This document shows positions 1 to 8,912 of a stretch of DNA of 64,000 nt, piece after piece; position 1 is the first letter of the stretch, and each line of letters opens with the position of its first letter. Source of the DNA: Paenarthrobacter aurescens (GTDB lineage: Bacteria > Actinomycetota > Actinomycetes > Actinomycetales > Micrococcaceae); NCBI RefSeq assembly GCF_041549525.1, contig NZ_CP157456.1:1054001-1118000 (forward strand), written 5' to 3'. The notes beneath the pieces are model-generated. The model worked only from the letters and a program-made list of their open reading frames with translations, was not told the origin of the DNA and did no database searches. Position numbers and translations under genes: made by a program.

Positions 1-1064
1 AGCTCGTTCCACAACGCGGGCGTGCAGCGCTGGGGGTTCAGGTTGGTCACCCGCCAGGTGATGAGCAGCATCTCGTCCACATGGGGTTCAACATAGACGT
101 GGAGCCGCGTAGCCGCTTCCGTGGAAGGAGCTTCGGGGGTGGTGACGGGCGTGGCGGACAACAGCATGGTGCTGGCCAGGACAGCGGAACGGGATGCCTG
201 CGGAAGGTGTTCCACCAGGTCCGGCTGCGCCACTACAACCACCTTGGAGTCCAGTCCGGCCAAGGCCAGGGACTCGGTGAGCCAGTTGGTGGACTGGGAG
301 CCCATCAGCTGTGCCCTGAGCTGAGTGGCCAGTTCCTGCGCTTGCTCGGACAGCTCGGGCTGCAAGGGAAGGCTGTGGGTCTTTGAGACCCTGGCGAAGA
401 GTTCCTGGATGTGCTGATGTGTTTCCGCCAGTTCCCCGGAGAGGGCCGATGCCCGGGAATCAGCGTGTGGCGCGAGCGTTTGCAAGGACTCGATGGTTTG
501 CCGGGCTGATTGTGCTTCCACCAAGGTGCGGAGAATGAAGACGGTCAGTCCGCCCAGGAGCCCGGGGCACAGTGTGATGAAGAAAATGAGCAGACCGTCC
601 CCGGAGCCGAAGCGGGGAGTGGTGGCGTAGTAGATGCCGCTGAGGACGGAGTTGGCGGCAATCAGAACCAGGAAGCCCAACAGGTCCCAGCGCATGGCCA
701 CCAGAAACACCAAGGACGTTGCCAGCAGGACGTTTAAGGCCAAGGCAGGGAAACCGGCCGTGGTGGTTACCGCCTGTGCGGTCATCACGCCCGAGGCAAC
801 CGAGGATGCGAGCCACACCAGCCGCAGGCAGGGGAGGTGGCCCCGCGGGGTTGTGGGATGCGAGGCGATGACGGCCACCACAAAGCCAAGGAGGTCAGCA
901 CCCAGGGCCCAGAACTTTAGCTGCCCGGCCTCACCTTCATGAGAAGACAGCGCAGCGGCAACCACCGAAACTACCCACAAGGTGAGGCTGGAGATCACGA
1001 GGATGCTGCGGGAAATGAAGAGCGGCCCGGCCGAAGCAGCCGGCTGCAGAGGAGGTCGGCTCAT
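1..1064 (-). CDS. Membrane protein, partial (C-terminus beyond window edge), probably partner of sensor kinase
   Basis: An open frame of 354 codons starts at ATG 1064 and runs off the left edge, so the C-terminus is missing. The N-terminal ~150 residues contain several hydrophobic segments (for example LVISSLTLWVVSVVAAA and LLGFVVAVIASH), followed by a soluble part with a helical stretch and a mixed region. No HisKA or HATPase motif could be recognised in the visible part. Its ATG overlaps the TGA of the upstream kinase gene by 4 bases, so the two are translationally coupled. It may be a second sensor or signalling component of the same two-component locus; this is inference from position. 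Family not recognised. Confidence 0.7.
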   Translation of the reverse strand, partial: MSRPPLQPAASAGPLFISRSILVISSLTLWVVSVVAAALSSHEGEAGQLKFWALGADLLGFVVAVIASHPTTPRGHLPCLRLVWLASSVASGVMTAQAVTTTAGFPALALNVLLATSLVFLVAMRWDLLGFLVLIAANSVLSGIYYATTPRFGSGDGLLIFFITLCPGLLGGLTVFILRTLVEAQSARQTIESLQTLAPHADSRASALSGELAETHQHIQELFARVSKTHSLPLQPELSEQAQELATQLRAQLMGSQSTNWLTESLALAGLDSKVVVVAQPDLVEHLPQASRSAVLASTMLLSATPVTTPEAPSTEAATRLHVYVEPHVDEMLLITWRVTNLNPQRCTPALWNE

Positions 1065-2341
1065 GGGGTCCCTGCATCAGGAACAGCGGCTTCCAGGACC
1101 ACGGTGGTTCCGCGGCCGGGCGTGGACATCACCTTTGCCCTGCCACCCACCTCTGCCATGCGGTCCACTACGGACCGCCGGACGCCGAGGCGCTCCAGCG
1201 GAATCGACTCGGGATCGAACCCGCAGCCGGCATCGCTGATCAGGACGGACACCATGGAACCGGTACGGGAAACCAAAACGTCAACGGTGTCAGTTCCCGC
1301 GTGCCGTGCGGCATTGACCATGCATTCCTCGGCGGCATCGGCAAAGGCCGCCTGCGTCGCCTCCGGAAGAGTTCCGGCGTCGCCAAAAACACTGATGGAT
1401 ACCCCGCGGCGGCTATGGCGGACAGCCCGTGCCGCCAGCAGGTCCGAAAGCTCCGCTGCGGTGGCACGCTCGACGACGACCACCCCGCCGTGGGTGCGTC
1501 CGGGACCGCCCGCCTCTGCAGCCAAAGCGGAACCAGGCAGGGAAAGCCTGGAACCCGGCGCGCCGCCGTCGAAAGGCCTGAAGGCGAGCAGTTCCTGCAA
1601 CGCATCAGGGTCCGCTCCTGTTCCGCCGCGGGCCACAACAGCCAGCGAGCGCAGGACGGTATCGTGCAGGAGCCGGGCGTCTGCCTGCTTTGCACTGATG
1701 GTGCTCCCGGCCACTGCGTGGGCAGCATTGGATACAGCTTTGACCTCTTGGTCGGTCCACAATGCATCCAGCGCTTTGGGCAGCGTGTGCCTGATGGCCA
1801 GGGTGATCAACCAGAAGCCCGCGACGATCAGGAGTGTGATGGGGCCAAGGTTATGGACCAGTGAGGAAGTAAGAGTGTGTCCAAGGACCAGGACAGCCAG
1901 CAACGCCGTGAAAGTGACGGACTTCCAGGTGCGGCGCAGGGACAACGCCACCACGGAACTGGCTCCCAGGGCCAGGCTGTGGGCCAGGAGCAGGGAATCG
2001 GACTCCTGACGGTAGGTGACACCGGCCATTAGCTCGGAGAACGTGATCAGGCCTGCCACCAGGACCAGCCGAAGAGGCCAAATATCTGTCCACACCATGG
2101 CAGCAAGGCAGAGAACCAGGAAAATGACCAACAACGAAGCTGCTGCCTGGTGCCATAGCGGACCGCCCATGATCGGCCTGACATACAGCCATGAACACGC
2201 GACGTAAACAAAGCCCGCCAAGGCTCCGCCTCGAACCACCAGATCTGAACGATCCAGGTTCAGTAAGCGGGCTCTCAGCCCGCCAATTACTGCCCCCACA
2301 AAATGTCTCCCCCGAAACCTGCCACCGAATATGATGACCAC
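1061..2341 (-). CDS. Two-component sensor histidine kinase, NarL/LuxR-partner type
   Basis: 426 aa, GTG start. The N-terminal ~185 residues hold about five to six hydrophobic segments. Then comes a HisKA_3-like dimerisation motif LLHDTVLRSL, with His226 as probable phosphoacceptor, and a C-terminal HATPase domain (about 295-420) with N box EECMVNAARHAG, G1 box DAGCGFDPESI and G2 box STPGRGTTVVLE. This organisation is typical of kinases that pair with LuxR-type response regulators. It is divergent from such a regulator (start 2374), with ~30 bases between them, and is followed by an overlapping membrane-protein gene. The inducing signal cannot be read from sequence. Confidence 0.88.
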   Translation of the reverse strand: MVIIFGGRFRGRHFVGAVIGGLRARLLNLDRSDLVVRGGALAGFVYVACSWLYVRPIMGGPLWHQAAASLLVIFLVLCLAAMVWTDIWPLRLVLVAGLITFSELMAGVTYRQESDSLLLAHSLALGASSVVALSLRRTWKSVTFTALLAVLVLGHTLTSSLVHNLGPITLLIVAGFWLITLAIRHTLPKALDALWTDQEVKAVSNAAHAVAGSTISAKQADARLLHDTVLRSLAVVARGGTGADPDALQELLAFRPFDGGAPGSRLSLPGSALAAEAGGPGRTHGGVVVVERATAAELSDLLAARAVRHSRRGVSISVFGDAGTLPEATQAAFADAAEECMVNAARHAGTDTVDVLVSRTGSMVSVLISDAGCGFDPESIPLERLGVRRSVVDRMAEVGGRAKVMSTPGRGTTVVLEAAVPDAGTP

Positions 2342-2373
2342 TTAGGCAGAATCATATGTTGGGGAGGCCGGAA

Positions 2374-3057
2374 ATGCTGCGATACCCGGTGTCCCGGCCC
2401 ACCGTTGAAGTAGACATTGTGGAAGACCATGCCGTGCTGCGTGAGGGACTTGCCGAATGGCTCCAGGCCAACGCCCCGGAAATCAGCGTGGTGGGACGGT
2501 ACGGGTCCTGGGCTGAGGCGGCAGGAAACCTTGGTGCGTTGTCCGACGTCGTTATTCTTGACGTCCTGCTGGGCGACCAGATTCCCTTACGCGCCAAGAT
2601 CCAGGCAATCCTGTCCTCCGGACCACAGGTGGTGGTCTGCAGTTCCGTTGTGGATCCAGCGGTCATCCGGCAAGCGATCACTGCAGGTGCCCTGGCCTAT
2701 ATCCCCAAGACTGCGGCAGCGGCTGTGGTGGAAGCCGCCGTCCGGAAGGCAGCACAGGGGCTGGCTTATATTACGGCGGAAGTCGCTTCAGCCATGGAAG
2801 CCGCAGAGTCCGGTCCGCAACTATCGGCCAGGGAACACCAGGTGGTGTCGGTATACCTGGGTGGTGTTGCCGGCACCATGGGGGAGACCGCGCATGTGCT
2901 GGGAATTTCGGTGGATGGTGTGAAAAAGCACTTGGCGTCCGTCCGGCGGAAGTTCCAGGACGGCCAGGAGCCGTTGACGAGGTTGGCGCTGCGGGAACGG
3001 CTCGTCTCCGGTGGCTGGCTGGTGGAAGACCAGAGCCGGCAAACCCCGGAAAGCTGA
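2374..3057 (+). CDS. LuxR/NarL-family response regulator
   Basis: 227 aa from ATG 2374. An earlier in-frame ATG at 2356 has no ribosome site, whereas GGGGAGG at 2360-2366 lies 7 bases before 2374. The receiver domain shows the acidic pair E17-D18, phosphorylation Asp63 in VILDVLLGD and Lys112 in YIPKT. A LuxR-type helix-turn-helix follows (about 150-215: LSAREHQVVSVYLGG, then GISVDGVKKHLASVRRKF). It is a DNA-binding output regulator, presumably phosphorylated by the divergent kinase. The HTH is slightly atypical, with an insertion before the recognition helix. Targets unknown; autoregulation of the short divergent intergenic region is plausible. Confidence 0.88.
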   Translation: MLRYPVSRPTVEVDIVEDHAVLREGLAEWLQANAPEISVVGRYGSWAEAAGNLGALSDVVILDVLLGDQIPLRAKIQAILSSGPQVVVCSSVVDPAVIRQAITAGALAYIPKTAAAAVVEAAVRKAAQGLAYITAEVASAMEAAESGPQLSAREHQVVSVYLGGVAGTMGETAHVLGISVDGVKKHLASVRRKFQDGQEPLTRLALRERLVSGGWLVEDQSRQTPES

Positions 3058-3112
3058 CCCGAACACGGTTCGCCTTAGAGTGTCAGAGCCACCGCCTAGA
3101 CTGGTAGGCACC

Positions 3113-5659
3113 ATGGATATGTTGTTTGACCCCTACGCTGACGGACCCTTCAAAGCAGGCACCAAAGCCGCACTCAAGGCTGCCCCCGAGCTTTCCGCTT
3201 CCGGTGGAGGCGCCTCCGGGCCCCGCCTTCAGGAGGGAACGGGCGGGCCGGGAAACACCCACCAGGAACCTGCCCCGGGTGGATGGGGCAACCAGGGTTC
3301 CCACGGCTTGCCCACAGCTGATGCTCTTCTTGAGGGACTGAATCCACAGCAGGAAGAGGCGGTGAAGCACGCCGGAAGCCCACTGCTGATCGTCGCAGGC
3401 GCAGGCTCCGGCAAAACCCGCGTACTGAGCAACCGGATTGCCTACCTGATCGCCACCAAACGCGCGCATCACGGGGAAATCCTGGCCATCACGTTCACCA
3501 ACAAAGCCGCGGCAGAAATGCGGGAACGCATCGAAGCGTTGGTAGGCCCCCGGGCCAAGGGAATGTGGATCTCCACCTTCCACTCATCCTGCGTGCGAAT
3601 CCTCCGCCGGGAAGCGGCCAACGTGGGCTTGAACTCCAACTTCTCCATCTACGACTCCGCCGACTCCTTGCGCCTGATCACTTTGGTGTCCAAGAACCTG
3701 GACCTCGATCCCAAGAAGTTCGCGCCCAAGGCCATCCAGCACAAGATTTCCGCGCTCAAGAACGAGCTCATTGATGCCGACTCCTACCTCTCCTCGGCAA
3801 ACCACAATGACCCCTTTGAGCAGGCCGTAGCCGAGGTGTTCAAGGGCTACACGCAGCGTCTGCGGCAAGCCAACGCCATGGACTTTGATGACCTGATTGC
3901 CGAGACCGTGTATATGTTCCGGGCTTTCCCGGCGCTTGCCGAATCCTACCGGCGCCGGTTCCGGCACGTGTTGGTTGATGAGTACCAGGACACCAACCAC
4001 GCGCAGTACGCACTGGTCCGGGAAATCGTGGGCCTGGGGACAGGCACGGACGTAGCCCCGAGCGAGCTGACGGTAGTGGGCGATTCCGATCAGTCCATCT
4101 ACGCTTTCCGCGGCGCGGACATCCGCAACATTGTGGAGTTCGAGGCAGACTACCCCAACGCGCGCACCATCAAATTGGAGCAGAACTACCGCTCCACGCA
4201 GAACATCCTCAGCGCCGCAAACTCGGTGATTTCGCGTAACCCGAACCGCCAGGAAAAGCGCCTGTGGACCGCGGAGGGCGATGGCGAGAAGATCGTGGGC
4301 TACGTGGGGGAGAACGAGCACGACGAAGCCCAGTTCATCGCCAAGGAAATCGACCGCCTGCAGGACGAGGAAGGCCAGCGCCCGGGCGACGTCGCCATCT
4401 TCTACCGCACCAACGCCCAGTCGCGGTCCATTGAAGATGTCCTGGTCCGGGTGGGACTGCCGTACAAGGTGGTGGGTGGTACGCGCTTCTATGAGCGCAA
4501 GGAAATCAAGGATGCCCTGGCGTACCTTCGTGTCCTGGTAAACCCTGATGACGACGTCAACCTCCGCCGGGTACTGAACGAACCCAAACGGGGGATCGGG
4601 GACCGCGCCGAGGGTGCTGTTGCTGCTTTGGCCGAGCGGGAACGCACATCCTTCATGGCCGCCGCCCGCCGTGCAGATCAGGCACCCGGCATGGCCACAC
4701 GCTCGGTCAACGCCGTGCTGGGCTTTGTGAAGCTGCTTGATGACCTGGCCGAGGTAGCCTCCGGTTCCGGAGCCGCCGCTGCCTTGGAAGCAGTCCTTGA
4801 ACAGACCGGCTACCTGGCCGGCCTGCGGGCCAGCAACGATCCCCAGGACGAATCCCGGGTGGAGAACCTCGCCGAACTGGTGGCCGTGGTCCGGGAGTAC
4901 GAGCGCGACAACCCGGACGGTTCCCTGGGTGAATTCCTGGAACAGGTTTCCCTGGTTGCCGACGCCGACCAAATCCCGGATGCTCCGGGTGCGGACATTG
5001 ATGCTGCCGTGGCTGAGGCCAAGAGGATGGGCGTAGTCACGCTCATGACCCTGCACACTGCCAAGGGCTTGGAGTTCCCCGTAGTCTTCCTCACCGGCAT
5101 GGAGCACGGGATCTTCCCGCACCAGCGCTCGGCAACGGATCCCAAGGAACTCGCCGAGGAACGGCGCCTGGCCTATGTGGGTCTCACCCGGGCACGCAAG
5201 CGCCTCTACGTCACGCGCTCGGAAGTGCGCAGCATGTGGGGCCAGAGCCAGTACAACCCGGCCAGCCAATTCCTGGAAGAAATTCCCTCCGAACTGGTGG
5301 AGTGGAAGCGCGAAGGAATGAGCCGTCAGGCCGCTGGTGGCTGGGGGAGCGCCCCCATCGGGTCCAACCGCTACGGCGGTTCCTTCTGGGGTGCGGGCAC
5401 CTCCCGCGGTGCTGCCGCCAGCCCCACCGCAGGGTTCGACGCCGACGTCCCGGCCGCCGTCGTACGCAACAGGGTCCAGCCGCAAAAGGAAGTTATTTCC
5501 GTTGCTGCGGGGGACAAAGTCAACCACACGAGCTTCGGCAACGGAGTGGTGCTGGGCGTCGAGGGCTCGGGGGACAAGACCGTGGCGAAGGTGAAGTTCG
5601 ACGTCGGAGAGAAGCGCCTGCTGTTGCGGTATGCGCCATTGACCAAGTTGGACGCGTGA
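3113..5659 (+). CDS. pcrA: ATP-dependent DNA helicase PcrA/UvrD (superfamily 1A)
   Basis: 848 aa from ATG 3113; the frame is open further upstream but that part overlaps the preceding regulator and lacks similarity. All SF1A helicase motifs are visible: Walker A GAGSGKTR (~95-102), TFTNKAAAEM, Walker B DEYQDTNHAQY, motif III GDSDQSIYAFRGAD, motif IV LEQNYRST, motif V TLMTLHTAKGLEFPVVF and motif VI RRLAYVGLTRARKRLY. The C-terminal ~60 residues form the Tudor-like domain (GDKVNHTSFGNGVVLGV) of PcrA proteins, known to contact RNA polymerase. Expected roles are nucleotide excision repair, removal of stalled complexes and rolling-circle plasmid replication. The N-terminal ~70 residues are Gly/Pro-rich and probably disordered. 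Confidence 0.96.
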   Translation: MDMLFDPYADGPFKAGTKAALKAAPELSASGGGASGPRLQEGTGGPGNTHQEPAPGGWGNQGSHGLPTADALLEGLNPQQEEAVKHAGSPLLIVAGAGSGKTRVLSNRIAYLIATKRAHHGEILAITFTNKAAAEMRERIEALVGPRAKGMWISTFHSSCVRILRREAANVGLNSNFSIYDSADSLRLITLVSKNLDLDPKKFAPKAIQHKISALKNELIDADSYLSSANHNDPFEQAVAEVFKGYTQRLRQANAMDFDDLIAETVYMFRAFPALAESYRRRFRHVLVDEYQDTNHAQYALVREIVGLGTGTDVAPSELTVVGDSDQSIYAFRGADIRNIVEFEADYPNARTIKLEQNYRSTQNILSAANSVISRNPNRQEKRLWTAEGDGEKIVGYVGENEHDEAQFIAKEIDRLQDEEGQRPGDVAIFYRTNAQSRSIEDVLVRVGLPYKVVGGTRFYERKEIKDALAYLRVLVNPDDDVNLRRVLNEPKRGIGDRAEGAVAALAERERTSFMAAARRADQAPGMATRSVNAVLGFVKLLDDLAEVASGSGAAAALEAVLEQTGYLAGLRASNDPQDESRVENLAELVAVVREYERDNPDGSLGEFLEQVSLVADADQIPDAPGADIDAAVAEAKRMGVVTLMTLHTAKGLEFPVVFLTGMEHGIFPHQRSATDPKELAEERRLAYVGLTRARKRLYVTRSEVRSMWGQSQYNPASQFLEEIPSELVEWKREGMSRQAAGGWGSAPIGSNRYGGSFWGAGTSRGAAASPTAGFDADVPAAVVRNRVQPQKEVISVAAGDKVNHTSFGNGVVLGVEGSGDKTVAKVKFDVGEKRLLLRYAPLTKLDA

Positions 5660-5673
5660 AACCGGGCGGCATA

Positions 5674-6372
5674 ATGAGGGGCATGCGACGGACTGTTTGG
5701 GCGATCCTGGCCGCCATGACCATGGTGCTGATGGCGGGATGCTCCTTTGCCACCAAAGATCCCGACTATGTGCCGCCGGCGCCTTTGCCGCCGCTTGAAC
5801 AGCTCCAGCAGGTGCCCCTCACCGAGCAGACCACCCTGTCCGCCGGCGAGGATGTTACTGCCTTTGTGACCGCTGATAAGAACATTGTGTGTGCCATGAC
5901 CTCCTCGCGGGGCGGGCACCTCAACCTGCCATATGAGGCCAACTCCTACTCGGATGCCGCCAACAACAAGTTCGCCGTTGTTCCGGTGGTGCACTGTGAG
6001 CTGGCCAAGTATGCCGCCCCGGATCCCGCTGACATCTCTGATGACTGTGCAGGGATCGGGCTGGGATACCTTGGCGGGACAATCCTCCTGACTCCGGAGA
6101 AGGCGAGCTACGGCTCGTGTCGTTCCGGCGTAACACAAATGGAATCGGAGTTCGGGCCCAAGGGCAGCCGGGAGGGTCCCATCTCCAAGCTCCGTGAGTT
6201 GCCGGAGGGGCAGAACATTGAGCGCAACGGTCTGCGGTGTTCGGCCTATAACGGCGGTGTGGCTTGCGGGAATATCTCCGGTGGCGTGGCTTTCTTCGTC
6301 AGCCGCGAGGGCTACCAGTTGATTTCCGACGCCGGCAAAACAGTCACCGGGACCCTGAAACAAGGGTCCTGA
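5674..6372 (+). CDS. Putative secreted lipoprotein, Cys-rich
   Basis: 232 aa from ATG 5674 (ATG 5683 is an alternative), 14 bases after pcrA. The N-terminus is a classical lipoprotein signal: Arg residues, a hydrophobic core and lipobox LMAGC with Cys23 as lipidation site. The mature part has six further cysteines (in VCAM, HCEL, DDCAG, GSCRS, LRCSA, VACGN), suggesting three disulfides in an extracytoplasmic globular domain. Gly-rich segments such as YNGGVACGNISGGVAFFVS resemble a small beta-structured fold. No enzymatic motif recognised; function unknown. The longer frame upstream overlaps pcrA and has shadow-like composition. Confidence 0.8.
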   Translation: MRGMRRTVWAILAAMTMVLMAGCSFATKDPDYVPPAPLPPLEQLQQVPLTEQTTLSAGEDVTAFVTADKNIVCAMTSSRGGHLNLPYEANSYSDAANNKFAVVPVVHCELAKYAAPDPADISDDCAGIGLGYLGGTILLTPEKASYGSCRSGVTQMESEFGPKGSREGPISKLRELPEGQNIERNGLRCSAYNGGVACGNISGGVAFFVSREGYQLISDAGKTVTGTLKQGS

Positions 6373-6636
6373 TCGCGCCCGGAAGACGGCGGAACAGTCC
6401 AAAATCCCCGTCATTCTGCGGTTTTTCTACAGCCGATAGAAGTGTAAGGTTACTCACTTAACAGGTAGTGTGTAGCTGGCGGGACTCCTCAAAGGGCTAA
6501 AGTTCCGAGAGGACCTTACGCAATGTGACCGGCTTCAATCCTGGTTGTTACCGCGTACTTTCCGCAGCTGGCTATCGCGGTCATCGCGGTTCCCGGCTGA
6601 ACAGAAAACTACTTCGACGTAGAAGGACACTAAACC

Positions 6637-7806
6637 GTGGACCTGTTTGAATATCAGGCGCGCGATATGTTCGAGGCGCACGGTGTACCCGTGCTCGCCG
6701 GCATCGTGGCGCACACTCCTGAAGAAGCAAAGGCAGCTGCCGAGAAGATCGGCGGCGTAACTGTCGTCAAGGCACAGGTTAAGGTTGGTGGCCGCGGCAA
6801 GGCTGGCGGCGTCAAGGTTGCCAAGACTGCCGAAGAGGCACTTGAGCACTCCACCAACATCCTGGGCATGGACATCAAGGGCCACACCGTCAACAAGGTG
6901 ATGATCGCCCAGGGTGCTGACATCGCCGAGGAATTCTACTTCTCGGTCCTTCTGGACCGCGCAAACCGCAACTACCTGGCCATGTGCTCGGTTGAGGGCG
7001 GCATGGAAATCGAACAGCTTGCCGTGGAGCGTCCCGAGGCCCTGGCCAAGATCGCAATCGACCCCGCCGTGGGAATCGACCAGGCAAAGGCTGACGAGAT
7101 CGTCGCAGCTGCAGGTTTCGCTGAAGAACTGCGCGGCAAAGTGGCCGACGTCATTCTGAAGCTCTGGGACGTCTTCAAGAAGGAAGACGCCACCCTGGTT
7201 GAGGTCAACCCGTTGGTCCGCACCGGCGCCGGAGAGATCGTTGCCCTCGACGGCAAGGTTTCCCTGGATGAGAACGCTGACTTCCGTCACGTGCACCACG
7301 CACACCTGGAAGACAAGGACGCCGCTGACCCGCTCGAGGCCAAGGCCAAGGCGCAGGACCTCAACTACGTCAAGCTGGACGGCGAAGTTGGCATCATCGG
7401 CAACGGCGCCGGTCTTGTGATGTCCACTTTGGATGTTGTTGCCTACGCCGGCGAGAACCACGGAAACGTGAAGCCCGCCAACTTCCTGGACATCGGCGGT
7501 GGAGCTTCCGCCGAGGTCATGGCCAACGGTCTGGACGTCATCCTGGGCGACTCCCAGGTCAAGAGCGTGTTCGTGAACGTCTTCGGTGGCATCACCGCTT
7601 GTGACGCGGTTGCCAAGGGCATCGTCGGCGCACTGGCTGAGCTGGGTTCCTCCGCGAACAAGCCGCTGGTAGTTCGCCTCGACGGAAACAACGTTGAGGA
7701 AGGCCGCCGCATCCTGACCGAGGCCAACCACCCGCTGGTTACCCTGGCCGCCACCATGGACGAGGGCGCCGACAAGGCCGCCGAGCTCGCCAACGCAGCT
7801 AAGTAA
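6637..7806 (+). CDS. sucC: Succinyl-CoA synthetase (ADP-forming) beta subunit
   Basis: 389 aa, GTG start with AGAAGGA 8-14 bases upstream. It begins [19 protein letters not shown], the standard SucC start. The ATP-grasp domain (1-~235) includes [18 protein letters not shown] and the Mg-binding EVNPLV. The C-terminal CoA-ligase domain contains [12 protein letters not shown] and [11 protein letters not shown]. With SucD it converts succinyl-CoA + ADP + Pi to succinate + ATP in the TCA cycle. Family length is about 385-400, so it is complete. It is the first gene of a two-gene operon; the 264-base upstream gap presumably holds the promoter. Confidence 0.97.
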   Translation: MDLFEYQARDMFEAHGVPVLAGIVAHTPEEAKAAAEKIGGVTVVKAQVKVGGRGKAGGVKVAKTAEEALEHSTNILGMDIKGHTVNKVMIAQGADIAEEFYFSVLLDRANRNYLAMCSVEGGMEIEQLAVERPEALAKIAIDPAVGIDQAKADEIVAAAGFAEELRGKVADVILKLWDVFKKEDATLVEVNPLVRTGAGEIVALDGKVSLDENADFRHVHHAHLEDKDAADPLEAKAKAQDLNYVKLDGEVGIIGNGAGLVMSTLDVVAYAGENHGNVKPANFLDIGGGASAEVMANGLDVILGDSQVKSVFVNVFGGITACDAVAKGIVGALAELGSSANKPLVVRLDGNNVEEGRRILTEANHPLVTLAATMDEGADKAAELANAAK

Positions 7807-7818
7807 AGGGACGCGACA

Positions 7819-8721
7819 ATGTCTATCTACCTCAACAAGGACTCCAAAGTCATCGTTCAGGGCATCACCGGCGGCGAGGGCACCAAGCACACCGCACTGA
7901 TGCTCAAGGCCGGCACCAACATTGTTGGTGGCGTCAACGCCCGCAAGGCCGGCACCACGGTCCTGCACGGGGACAAGGAAATCAACGTCTTTGGCACCGT
8001 CAAGGAAGCCATTGCCGAAACCGGCGCCGACGTCTCCATCGTCTTCGTACCCCCGGCATTCACCAAGGACGCCGTGGTTGAAGCAATCGAAGCCGGCATC
8101 GGCCTCGTTGTAGTCATCACCGAAGGCGTTCCGGTTCAGGACTCCGCCGAATTCTGGGCACTGGCCCAGTCCAAGGTGGACGCTGACGGCAAGCAGGTCA
8201 CCCGCATCATCGGACCGAACTGCCCCGGCATCATCACCCCCGGCGAGGCCCTGGTTGGCATCACCCCGGCGAACATCACGGGCAAGGGCCCCATCGGCCT
8301 CGTGTCCAAGTCCGGTACGTTGACCTACCAGATGATGTACGAACTGCGTGACCTCGGCTTCTCCACCGCGATCGGCATTGGTGGCGACCCCGTCATCGGC
8401 ACCACGCACATCGACGCCCTGGCTGCGTTCGAAGCTGACCCGGAGACCAAGGCAATCGTCATGATCGGTGAAATCGGTGGGGACGCTGAAGAGCGCGCTG
8501 CAGACTTCATCAAGGCCAACGTCACCAAACCCGTGGTGGGCTACGTTGCCGGCTTCACGGCTCCTGAGGGCAAGACCATGGGCCACGCAGGCGCCATCGT
8601 GTCCGGTTCTGCAGGCACCGCACAGGCCAAGAAGGAAGCTCTCGAAGCTGCCGGCGTGAAGGTCGGCAAGACGCCGTCCGAGACCGCCAAGCTGCTGCGC
8701 GAAGTCTACGCAACGCTCTAG
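7819..8721 (+). CDS. sucD: Succinyl-CoA synthetase alpha subunit
   Basis: 300 aa, 12 bases after sucC with AGGGACGCG just upstream. Begins [21 protein letters not shown], the CoA-binding Rossmann domain. The active-site phosphohistidine lies in [10 protein letters not shown], and [13 protein letters not shown] and GGDPVIGT are family signatures. It catalyses the phosphoryl-transfer part of succinyl-CoA synthetase with SucC. Length equals that of other bacterial SucD proteins. An unusual structured terminator follows 16 bases after the stop. Confidence 0.97.
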   Translation: MSIYLNKDSKVIVQGITGGEGTKHTALMLKAGTNIVGGVNARKAGTTVLHGDKEINVFGTVKEAIAETGADVSIVFVPPAFTKDAVVEAIEAGIGLVVVITEGVPVQDSAEFWALAQSKVDADGKQVTRIIGPNCPGIITPGEALVGITPANITGKGPIGLVSKSGTLTYQMMYELRDLGFSTAIGIGGDPVIGTTHIDALAAFEADPETKAIVMIGEIGGDAEERAADFIKANVTKPVVGYVAGFTAPEGKTMGHAGAIVSGSAGTAQAKKEALEAAGVKVGKTPSETAKLLREVYATL

Positions 8722-8737
8722 TCAGGACAACTGACTC

Positions 8738-8841
8738 ACGACGACGGCCCTGTCCCTTCCCAATGGAAGGTCCCTTCCCAATGGAAGGTCCCTTCCCAAC
8801 GGGAGGTCCCTTCCTAACGGAAGGTACAGGGCCGTCGTCGT
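8738..8841. terminator. Composite terminator: 16-bp inverted repeat enclosing four 18-bp hairpin units
   Basis: Perfect 16-base arms at 8738-8753 (ACGACGACGGCCCTGT) and 8826-8841 flank exactly four contiguous 18-base units (8754-8771, 8772-8789, 8790-8807, 8808-8825). Each unit can form a 6-bp stem CCTTCC/GGAAGG with a 4-base loop (CAAT, CAAT, CAAC, TAAC). Unit 3 keeps pairing through a G-T wobble. TTCTTT follows the right arm. It sits between the convergent genes sucD and the PIG-L protein, so bidirectional termination or mRNA 3' end stabilisation is likely. Confidence 0.85.
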
Positions 8842-8912
8842 TCTTTAAGCAGCTGACGCGAGCCGAAGAGTCTGGGGGAAAACTCCGACCCGCGCCAGGT
8901 CTGGGGGGCTGG

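Noticed and set aside
3584..5527. 647-codon minus-strand frame opposite pcrA
   Set aside because: pcrA is certain from its helicase motifs; the antisense frame has no recognisable domain.
5236..5673. N-terminal extension of the lipoprotein frame overlapping pcrA
   Set aside because: It would hide the lipoprotein signal in the middle of the protein and lies over certain pcrA sequence.
6535..8586. 683-codon open frame on the minus strand opposite sucC-sucD
   Set aside because: It mirrors two certain genes, has no ribosome site and shadow-type composition; a by-product of strong GC3 codon use.
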